A DNA stretch of 8,096 bases from Neomoorella mulderi (lineage in GTDB: Bacteria > Bacillota > DSM-521 > Neomoorellales > Neomoorellaceae): assembly GCA_011375465.1 (NCBI GenBank), contig DRZV01000075.1, forward strand, positions 1-8,096, given 5' to 3'. A program made the translations under genes and the position numbers. Below the pieces are notes generated by a model. It searched no databases. It was not told where the DNA came from and was given only the letters and a program-made list of their open reading frames with translations. Positions 1-5,815 of the stretch are shown piece by piece (position 1 is the stretch's first letter; each line of letters opens with the position of its first letter).

Positions 1-92
1 ATCTTAGCCCGGATGTGGACTATATCCCCCACCTTTCCCTCGATGGGGGCATAGTTGTAATGGACGTCCAGAGGGGACATGTAGATGCCCAC
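1..92 (-). pseudogene. Continuation of the psd-like gene after an in-frame TAA (runs off the window)
   Basis: Reading on in the same frame past the TAA at 95-93 gives VGIYMSPLDVHYNYAPIEGK and then about ten more residues to the window edge. This is the expected next block of a phosphatidylserine decarboxylase: the SPLDVH segment followed by a Y/R-A-P-x-x-G-x-V stretch. The homology therefore continues without a frame change, and one nonsense codon separates the two halves. A GTG (92-90) directly follows the stop, and AGGTG (100-104, minus strand) lies seven bases before it, so translation could restart there. The self-cleavage site of the family (an LGST-like motif near the C-terminus) would lie outside the window and cannot be checked. 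The gene may be a pseudogene, a split gene, or intact with a sequencing error; the window alone does not decide. Confidence 0.6.
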
Positions 93-356
93 TTACGAAC
101 ACCTATCGCCCCCGCCCGGGGCTTTGAGGATCTCCTCTAAAGGTATGGTCTCCCCCAGTTTGTTGACTTCCACCTTGCCCTGGGCGAAAGGCTTGATGTA
201 AACCACCTGCCCGTCAGCAGGAGACAGGATCAGCTCTTCCCCCTGGGGAGGTACCCTCCGGGGATCCCGGTAGAACCAGACATGGTGGAGATAGAAAAAT
301 GCCCCTCCTAAGAGGAGGAGGACTGACAATAAAATCTTAAATATAACTACTACCAT
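93..356 (-). CDS. Phosphatidylserine decarboxylase-like protein, N-terminal part (ends at an in-frame stop)
   Basis: The predicted protein opens with a hydrophobic membrane segment (residues 2-25), then FYRDPRR (28-34) and SPADGQV (45-51). These are the signature N-terminal blocks of the phosphatidylserine decarboxylase family, which turns phosphatidylserine into phosphatidylethanolamine at the membrane using a pyruvoyl group made by self-cleavage. The Asp of SPADG is a conserved family residue. Reading stops at TAA (95-93) after about 87 residues, far short of a functional enzyme, although family sequence resumes straight afterwards in the same frame. I chose ATG at 356 because AAGGTG (369-364) lies eight bases upstream; the GTG at 365 falls inside that SD. 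The start overlaps the end of the ligase gene by seven bases, which implies translational coupling. The substrate could be another serine lipid, since only the N-terminal blocks are visible. Confidence 0.72.
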   Translation of the reverse strand: MVVVIFKILLSVLLLLGGAFFYLHHVWFYRDPRRVPPQGEELILSPADGQVVYIKPFAQGKVEVNKLGETIPLEEILKAPGGGDRCS

Positions 357-1336
357 TCGCTCCACACCTTCTTTAGGTTATAGGGAATTCTAGGAAGATA
401 GTAGCCCAAAAAGCCCACCAGCATCAAGAAGGGGCTTATCTCCACAGCAGGCAGGGGCCTGGGGGCCAGTACGCCGTTTCTATAGGCGTTATCCAAGGCG
501 CTGTAGGTGGAAAGCGTCCCTTCCCTTTCCCATAAATCCCTTACCTGAACCGCGGGAGGAGAGGATAAAAAATCCTCGGGTAAGGGGTATAGCTTCACCA
601 GTTCCCTGTAGAGGCGCCGCAGATCTTCGATATACCCCTCTCGGGCCACCCTGAACCGCAGCTGGTTATACACCTCTATGTCTCCCGGATATTCTCTAGG
701 AGAGGTTACCAGGGCCTCCAAGCACTCCAACAGTATCCTTATCCGGTCCAGATCCCACACGGGATCGAAAACCCTTATCTCCAAAGTCTTCAACCTCTTG
801 GCGTGGATCACGTCCTGGAAGCGATAATACCTGTCAGGCCGTAGAGGGCCCAGGGCAAAACCGTGGGCCCAGCGATAGGAATAGCCGAAGGGCCGGTTGC
901 CCGCCACCGGGGAATTGGCCATGGCCAGGGCCAGGAGGGGCAGGAAGTATACCACGTTTCTGTAGGCCTTCTCCCAATCGGAAAACCCGCTTATGTGGAT
1001 GTGCATTCCGGATATATTGGTGGGTTCTTCCCGATCGAGAAGGTGGCCCAGGGGCACCAGGAGGCTGGGGCAAGCTCGGGCCAGTTCCTGGCGCCTGCCT
1101 TTCAGATCCTCCACCAGGGAGCCCACATCCCTGTGAACCCCCGTGGATATCTCCACGCTGCTCATCAACCCCCCTAAACAATCCCTTCCCCGGGTGAAGT
1201 TGCAGGCAGTATGCAGATAATATTTCCGAGGATTTCTCCAGAGAAGCCTGGCCAGATAATAAAGGGACTGCAGGGTGGGGCGTAAGGGTTCTGTGATGAA
1301 GACCTCTTCCTCCAGGCCCCACCGGAGTGTTCCCAC
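350..1336 (-). CDS. GCS2-superfamily carboxylate-amine ligase (glutamate-cysteine ligase-like)
   Basis: About 328 residues. The N-terminal GLEEEVF (residues 7-13) matches the acidic metal/ATP-binding start of the GCS2 (YbdK/EgtA-like) ligases. SVEISTG (60-66), HIHISGF (112-118) and TLEIRVFD (184-191) match further conserved blocks of that superfamily. Members join a carboxylate to an amine using ATP, usually glutamate to cysteine, but many have unknown substrates. The protein is somewhat shorter than the 370 or so residues usual for YbdK, and it ends in a hydrophobic stretch (about 299-317) that could touch the membrane. I chose GTG at 1336 because it overlaps the upstream stop (TAGTG), has a GAGGGGGAAGG purine tract just before it, and places GLEEE at the usual distance from the N-terminus; the GTG at 1369 has no SD. 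Its position between a sugar deacetylase and a lipid-type decarboxylase suggests that it acylates an amine made by its neighbour, which is inference. Confidence 0.8.
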   Translation of the reverse strand: MGTLRWGLEEEVFITEPLRPTLQSLYYLARLLWRNPRKYYLHTACNFTRGRDCLGGLMSSVEISTGVHRDVGSLVEDLKGRRQELARACPSLLVPLGHLLDREEPTNISGMHIHISGFSDWEKAYRNVVYFLPLLALAMANSPVAGNRPFGYSYRWAHGFALGPLRPDRYYRFQDVIHAKRLKTLEIRVFDPVWDLDRIRILLECLEALVTSPREYPGDIEVYNQLRFRVAREGYIEDLRRLYRELVKLYPLPEDFLSSPPAVQVRDLWEREGTLSTYSALDNAYRNGVLAPRPLPAVEISPFLMLVGFLGYYLPRIPYNLKKVWSEW

Positions 1337-3399
1337 TAGCCTTCCCCCTCTAGATGTAACAGGCACCACGGGATGCGGTCCATGTTTATTTTACCCCAAG
1401 CAGCGGAGGCAGAGAACATTATGAAGGCATCGCCTTCTTTTATAACCCTGGGCAAGAAGATCTCCCAGCTTTCCCCATCCCTTTTCACCTTTATGGCGTT
1501 TCCGTCATAATCCCGAGGGCAGAGGAGCATATCCGCTCTGGGTCTCTCCTGATCGAAGCGGAGAATAAAGCGCCGCACTTCATCCCCCTGGGGCGAGAAA
1601 ATGTACAGACATATCCAGTAATGGACCTTCAGCCCCTTATGGCCATAGGTGTCAAGCCTGATCCTTAGATTGGATTCCTCCTGGAGGATGCGGGCTTCCT
1701 TCAGGCCGCCCCTTTCTATCCTTTTGAGGAGGGCCTTGGAGGGGGGCAGGGCCTTGATGCGGGTTTCCTGGGGCCAGTAACCGTAAAAAGAAGCCCTCTT
1801 GATCCTCTGAACCGGACAGCTGATAAAGATCTCGTTGGGCCGTTCAAAATTGTGCAGGAAAGCGCTCATAACCAGGTGCTGGCTCTTATGGGCGGCGATG
1901 GCCCTCTTCTTCTTGTCCAGGATGTCGGAAGAGAGGAGAAATTCGTACCACTGGATATCTCGGGAAAGGAAATAATTAGGAGGCAATAGGATCTTCCTCT
2001 GAGGCTCCATCACGGGAATGGTCTGCCAGGCTCCGCTGTGGATTATATAAGTATATAGCCTGGGCCGATATTCGGGATGCCTGGCCTGAACCGAGCTCAA
2101 GGCCACCTGCAGGAAGGCCCCGCTGGCCCAGTGGTCAGGGTGGCTATCGCTGGTATCGGTTACAAATATATCTGTAGGCTGCCAGGTTTCGATGATCTCC
2201 TCGAGGTTGGCCAACAGGTTGCTGGCGGTGTAGGGCTGACGGTAACGATAGGATAGAGGGTAGGGGACTTCAGATTTCCTGGTATATACGGCGGTATAGG
2301 GTATCTGCCCCCAATAATTGAACCAGATGGGGGCCAGACCTCCGTCGGGATATCCCAAGAAGATGATATCTTGGGGGGGTACTCCCAGGACGGAGAGGGC
2401 CTCCAGGGCTTCCTGCTGCCTCAACTGGCCATACTGCAAAAAATCTTCGGGAGAAGTGGGCAGATACCCTTTCCACTTCTTCACCCCCCTCAAAAAGCCG
2501 TCCCCGTTGGTCATGAAGACCACCTTGACCGGATATCCCCGTTTGCGGGCAGAAGAGATGAGCCCGCCTACACCTAAGCTCTCGTCGTCGGGATGGGGAG
2601 CTATTATCAAAAAGCGCCCCTCTCCCGCCGGCCACTCCCATTCCCTAAGGGGGAATTGGGAGGCCGAAGCCCTCCGGACCACGCTGATCTCCCGGCTCAA
2701 AAAAGGCACAGAAAAGAGGAGCACCACCAGGATAAGGGGTTTGGTCCTTATCTTTTTTTTCCAGGAACGGAACAGGAAACGGAGGATGTCCCTGTACATG
2801 CCCACCCTATCCCTAACCCCCCGCCGGAGCCCCCTTTTTTCCTCCTTCACCACGTGGGTCATATTGCTCAAGGGCACTTTCTCCACGCGCCATCCCCTGG
2901 CCCGGGCCTCGGAGGTGAGCCAGAGCTCTATTTCGAAACGGCTCTCCTCTATATCCATGGAGAGGAAGAGATCCCTGAAGATGGCCCTCTGGCCGGAGAG
3001 ATGGGGGGCCAATTTCTGGGCTAGGTCGGTAAAAAAACGCCCCTGGTGGAAAATCCCTATGCTCATATCTGCCCGGCCCTCCCACAGAGGGGAAAGAAGG
3101 GAGAGGACGTGATGGGCGGTCAAACCCTCCAGGTCGGCGTCCAAAAAGAGGAGAATGTCCCCCTTGGCCCTGCGGGCCCCCACCATCATGGCGGTCCCCT
3201 TGCCCTTATTTTCTTTGAGCTCGATTACCTGGGCCCCTTGAGCCCGGGCCACCTCAGCGGTGGCATCCCGGGAACCATCGCTCACCACGATGATCTCCTG
3301 GATGCCCGGCACCCTCTTCAGGGTGGCCACCACCTGACCTATGGTATTTTCCTCGTTGTAGGCCGGGATTATGGCGCTTACCTTGTACTTGAGCTCCAT
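1336..3399 (-). CDS. Family 2 glycosyltransferase fused to a PIG-L/LmbE-type N-deacetylase
   Basis: A 687-residue fusion. Residues 6-215 form a GT-A glycosyltransferase: IIPAYNEE (10-17), VSDGS (39-43), DADLEG with the metal-binding DxD (87-92), and SGQRAI (135-140). A basic stretch (RSWKKKIRTK) leads into a hydrophobic segment at about 219-236. Residues 260-510 are a PIG-L/LmbE deacetylase: APHPDDE (267-273), RQQEA (327-331), HPDH (420-423) and AAHKSQ (502-507); His269, Asp272 and His423 are the likely zinc ligands. Family members remove acetyl from N-acetylglucosaminyl groups, as in GPI, mycothiol and bacillithiol synthesis. Residues about 550-687 look beta-rich and I do not recognise them. 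By the positive-inside rule the transferase would be cytoplasmic and the deacetylase outside. The ATG at 3399 has GGGGAG seven bases upstream. The gene starts 61 bases after metE, beyond a terminator, and overlaps the ligase gene. Acceptor and sugar are unknown. Confidence 0.86.
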   Translation of the reverse strand: MELKYKVSAIIPAYNEENTIGQVVATLKRVPGIQEIIVVSDGSRDATAEVARAQGAQVIELKENKGKGTAMMVGARRAKGDILLFLDADLEGLTAHHVLSLLSPLWEGRADMSIGIFHQGRFFTDLAQKLAPHLSGQRAIFRDLFLSMDIEESRFEIELWLTSEARARGWRVEKVPLSNMTHVVKEEKRGLRRGVRDRVGMYRDILRFLFRSWKKKIRTKPLILVVLLFSVPFLSREISVVRRASASQFPLREWEWPAGEGRFLIIAPHPDDESLGVGGLISSARKRGYPVKVVFMTNGDGFLRGVKKWKGYLPTSPEDFLQYGQLRQQEALEALSVLGVPPQDIIFLGYPDGGLAPIWFNYWGQIPYTAVYTRKSEVPYPLSYRYRQPYTASNLLANLEEIIETWQPTDIFVTDTSDSHPDHWASGAFLQVALSSVQARHPEYRPRLYTYIIHSGAWQTIPVMEPQRKILLPPNYFLSRDIQWYEFLLSSDILDKKKRAIAAHKSQHLVMSAFLHNFERPNEIFISCPVQRIKRASFYGYWPQETRIKALPPSKALLKRIERGGLKEARILQEESNLRIRLDTYGHKGLKVHYWICLYIFSPQGDEVRRFILRFDQERPRADMLLCPRDYDGNAIKVKRDGESWEIFLPRVIKEGDAFIMFSASAAWGKINMDRIPWCLLHLEGEG

Positions 3400-3420
3400 G
3401 ATCTTCTCCCCGTAGAAGGC

Positions 3421-3456
3421 TGGAAAAATCCATTGCCCTGGAAATTCCAGGGCAAT
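3421..3456 (-). terminator. Intrinsic terminator of metE
   Basis: ATTGCCCTGG (minus strand, 3456-3447) pairs perfectly with CCAGGGCAAT (3441-3432). One more A-T pair leaves a three-base loop. The stem is followed, after GGA, by TTTTT (3428-3424). It begins five bases after the metE stop codon, as expected for a Rho-independent terminator. The T-run is short and offset by three bases, so some readthrough into the glycosyltransferase gene is possible. No T-run follows on the plus strand. Confidence 0.8.
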
Positions 3457-3460
3457 AGAT

Positions 3461-5713
3461 CTATCTTGCTAATTCCTCCCTCAAGAGGCGAGCAGCAGCC
3501 ACCATGCGTTCCAGCGCCTCCTTGGTCTCCGGCTCCTGTCGGGTTTTAAGGCCACAATCGGGATTAACCCATACTTGCTCCGGCCGAAAGATCTTCAAGA
3601 TCCTGCGCAAGAAGCTGACCATCTGGTCCGCTTCCGGTACATAGGGGCTATGGACGTCGAACACCCCCAGACCTATACCCCGGGCGAAGGGGTGCTGCTG
3701 CAGGCGCTGTAACAGGCCCTCTCCACCCCGGGCTGCTTCTAAGGATACCACGTCCACGTCCATCTCCTCGATGGCGGAGATCACCTCTCCCAGCTCCCCG
3801 TAACACATATGGGTGTGGACCTGGGTTTCCGGTTTTACCTGGGAAGTGGCTAAGCGGAAAGATCTGGTGGCCCAGCCCAGATAGGCTTCCCGGGATTCTT
3901 CCCGCAGAGGCAGGGCCTCCCTGAGGGCGGGTTCGTCCACCTGAATCACCCTTATCCCCTTCTCCTCCAGCTCCCTGATCTCATCCCTCAAGGCCAGGGC
4001 CAGCTGGTAGGCTATCTCCTCTTCCGGTATATCGTCCCTCACAAAGGACCATTTCATCATGGTAACGGGACCGGTCATTATACCCTTTACCGGTTTGGCA
4101 GTCAGGCTCTGGGCATAGGTTATCTCCGCCACGGTGAGGGGCTGTTCCCGCCAGATATCGCCGTAGAGAATGGGGGGCTTTGTGCAGCGGGAACCGTAGG
4201 ATTGAACCCAGCCGTTCTGGGTTATATAAAAACCCGGGAGCTTGGCGGCGAAAAACTCCACCATATCGGGGCGCTCGAATTCGCCGTGGACCAGCACATC
4301 CATCCCGATCTCTTCCTGGAATTTTATCCAGCGGGCTATTTCCCTCTGCAGGAACTCCCGGTACTCCTCATCTGAGATCTCCCCGCGGCGCCAGCGGGCC
4401 CTCACCGAGCGCACCTCTTTGGTCTGGGGCAGGCTGCCTATGGAGGTGGTGGGCAAAAGCGGCAGGTTGAAAGCCTTTTCCTGTAAAACCTTCCTTTCCT
4501 TATAGGCCAACCCCCGGACAAAATCTTTATCCTGGAGAGAGGCTAACCTTTCCCGGACCGCCGGCACCACCCGGCCCGGCATGGCAGCCAGAGATTCCCT
4601 GGCCCTGGAGGCCTTCTCCAATTCCTCCTTGACCTCGTCTTCACCCTTAACCAGGGCCGTCTTCAAGATCCGCAGTTCCTTCAGCCTCTCGTGGGCGAAG
4701 CTCAGCCCTTCCCTTAAAGCCAAGGGCATGGCCTCTTCCCGGGCAGTGGTCAGGGGCAGAAAGATCAGGCTGCAGGAGGGCTGGAGCCAGAGCCGCTCCG
4801 GGTCCACTTTCTTTAAAAGTCCCCTCACCAGGGAAAGGGCGTTCTTCAGGTCTGCCCTCCATACATTGCGGCCGTTTACCACCCCTGCTCCCAGAACTTT
4901 GTCTGGGGGAAAACCATGTCTTTCCATAAACTCCAGATTTTTATGTCTGCCTTGGACAAAATCCAGGCCAATGCCCGCCACCGGCCAGCGGATTATCTCT
5001 TCGTAAAAGCTGGGATAGCCGAAATAGGTCTGCAGCATTATCTTGATCCCGGTAAGGCCGGCCAGTTCCCTGTAAACCCGGGACATCTCCTGGATTTCCT
5101 CAGCCGTCAGGTCCAGAACCAGGGCGGGTTCATCCATCTGTACCCATTCAGCCCCGGCCTTTTCCAATTGTTTTAAAAGCTGACCATAGGGCTCCACCAG
5201 GCTTCTAAGGGCCCTCTTCCAGTCTTCATAACCTCCCGAGAGCTTTACCAGGGTAAAAGGGCCCGGTATCACGGGTTTACCCTTGATACCCAGAGATTTT
5301 TGGGCCCTCTCCCAAGACTCCAGGTAGGGATTTCCTTTCAGCCGGGGTTCTCCCTCCCATTCAGGCACAATGTAATGATAGTTGGTATCGAACCACTTCT
5401 TTAAGGCGCAGGCTTTGACGCCTTCTGCCCCCCGGGCCAAGGCGAAATACACCTGTAAGGGGGAGGCCGCCTGGAGGGACTTAAACCGGCCCGGCACCAG
5501 GTCCAGGGTCACGGCCAAATCCAGCATGTGGTCGTAGAGGGAGAAGTCCCCCACCGGCAGTATTTCTACCCCCAAATCCCTCTGGCGTCTCCAGTTCTCC
5601 TCTTCCAGTTTGTAGGCTTGATTTAGAAGCTCTTCCTCTCCTGTTTTGCCTTCCCAGTAAGATTCCAGAAGCCATTTCAGCTCCCTGTTCTCCCCTATCC
5701 GGGGATAGCCCAA
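3461..5713 (-). CDS. metE: Cobalamin-independent methionine synthase (5-methyltetrahydropteroyltriglutamate-homocysteine methyltransferase)
   Basis: This enzyme moves a methyl group from methyltetrahydrofolate polyglutamate to homocysteine, the last step of methionine synthesis, in the cytoplasm. At 750 residues it matches the family length (E. coli 753). It has both barrel domains: the N-terminal half with GYPRIG (2-7), LPVGDFSLYDH (52-62) and VQMDEPAL, and the catalytic half from TTSIGSLPQTKEVR onward with MTGPVTMMKWS and IQVDEPALREA. The zinc and homocysteine ligands are all present: His635, Cys637, Glu659 and Cys720, each exactly six less than the E. coli numbers. The start is uncertain. 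TTG at 5713 is the first usual start codon in frame, but the strong SD (5742-5738) is 24 bases away. An in-frame CTG at 5728, nine bases from the SD, would add LYISS and give the expected few residues before LGYPRIG. It has its own promoter and terminator. Confidence 0.97.
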   Translation of the reverse strand: MGYPRIGENRELKWLLESYWEGKTGEEELLNQAYKLEEENWRRQRDLGVEILPVGDFSLYDHMLDLAVTLDLVPGRFKSLQAASPLQVYFALARGAEGVKACALKKWFDTNYHYIVPEWEGEPRLKGNPYLESWERAQKSLGIKGKPVIPGPFTLVKLSGGYEDWKRALRSLVEPYGQLLKQLEKAGAEWVQMDEPALVLDLTAEEIQEMSRVYRELAGLTGIKIMLQTYFGYPSFYEEIIRWPVAGIGLDFVQGRHKNLEFMERHGFPPDKVLGAGVVNGRNVWRADLKNALSLVRGLLKKVDPERLWLQPSCSLIFLPLTTAREEAMPLALREGLSFAHERLKELRILKTALVKGEDEVKEELEKASRARESLAAMPGRVVPAVRERLASLQDKDFVRGLAYKERKVLQEKAFNLPLLPTTSIGSLPQTKEVRSVRARWRRGEISDEEYREFLQREIARWIKFQEEIGMDVLVHGEFERPDMVEFFAAKLPGFYITQNGWVQSYGSRCTKPPILYGDIWREQPLTVAEITYAQSLTAKPVKGIMTGPVTMMKWSFVRDDIPEEEIAYQLALALRDEIRELEEKGIRVIQVDEPALREALPLREESREAYLGWATRSFRLATSQVKPETQVHTHMCYGELGEVISAIEEMDVDVVSLEAARGGEGLLQRLQQHPFARGIGLGVFDVHSPYVPEADQMVSFLRRILKIFRPEQVWVNPDCGLKTRQEPETKEALERMVAAARLLREELAR

Positions 5714-5737
5714 ACTGCTGATGTACAGCGTCCATCA

Positions 5738-5743
5738 CCTCCG
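5738..5743 (-). promoter_or_regulatory. Strong ribosome binding site before metE
   Basis: CGGAGG (5743-5738, minus strand) runs into TGAT, so GGAGGTGAT fully matches the 3' end of bacterial 16S rRNA. It lies nine bases before an in-frame CTG (5728), only two bases before an out-of-frame ATG (5735), and 24 bases before the in-frame TTG (5713). An in-frame TGA (5737-5735) lies inside it, so metE cannot start further upstream. Confidence 0.75.
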
Positions 5744-5767
5744 CATTACCTGGGGCCTTCTGCCCTC

Positions 5768-5786
5768 AAAATCTCCCTTAGATTTT
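5768..5786 (-). promoter_or_regulatory. Inverted repeat over the metE -10 and start region, possible operator
   Basis: AAAATCT (minus strand, 5786-5780) and AGATTTT (5774-5768) are perfect 7-bp inverted arms around the five bases AAGGG. The repeat overlaps five bases of the predicted -10 hexamer and covers the expected transcription start near 5775, a classic place for a repressor to bind. I do not recognise the regulator. It could also be a chance AT-rich repeat. Confidence 0.4.
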
Positions 5787-5810
5787 AGCACAGGAGCCCC
5801 TTAGGGTAAA
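5782..5810 (-). promoter_or_regulatory. Sigma-70 type promoter of metE
   Basis: On the minus strand there is TTTACC (5810-5805, four of six to TTGACA), a 17-base spacer, and TAAAAT (5787-5782, five of six to TATAAT). TGC stands directly before the -10 box, making an extended -10. Transcription would start near 5775, leaving a leader of only about 45-60 bases, too short for a SAM, cobalamin or T-box riboswitch. Confidence 0.7.
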
Positions 5811-5815
5811 GGAAA

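Noticed and set aside
93..95. Recoded stop (selenocysteine or pyrrolysine)
   Set aside because: The codon is TAA, which neither system uses, and no Sec or Pyl residue is expected at this position in the family.
93..125. Pair of compensating frameshifts in psd that would read GAIGVRK in the +1 frame and avoid the stop
   Set aside because: It needs two independent indels. The existing frame already continues into VGIYMSPLDVH with a single bad codon, which is simpler.
2318..3112. Long plus-strand open frame of 264 codons opposite the glycosyltransferase gene
   Set aside because: It is wholly antisense to a gene with clear GT2 and PIG-L motifs, its translation shows no domain, and no SD or promoter supports it. 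The same holds for the other plus-strand frames across the window.
1..3399. Known mycothiol or bacillithiol gene set
   Set aside because: Those pathways use a GT4-type transferase (MshA/BshA) plus MshC or BshC. Here the transferase is GT2 with a DxD motif, the ligase is GCS2-type, and a lipid-type decarboxylase is present.
3400..3460. Separate promoter for the glycosyltransferase unit between metE and its start
   Set aside because: The best fit (TTGCCC, 17 bases, TGGATT) has a poor -10 and lies inside the terminator stem. Transcription may come from readthrough or from a promoter inside metE, but none is convincing.
5481..5738. Minus-strand frame starting MMDAVHQQFG just after the metE SD
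   Set aside because: Beyond the first few codons it is the shifted frame of metE, with no protein family similarity. It matters only for the question of the metE start.
5793..5812. CCCTAAGGG palindrome after the protease stop as a terminator
   Set aside because: The stem is only three or four pairs and no T-run follows; part of it is the -35 region of the metE promoter.
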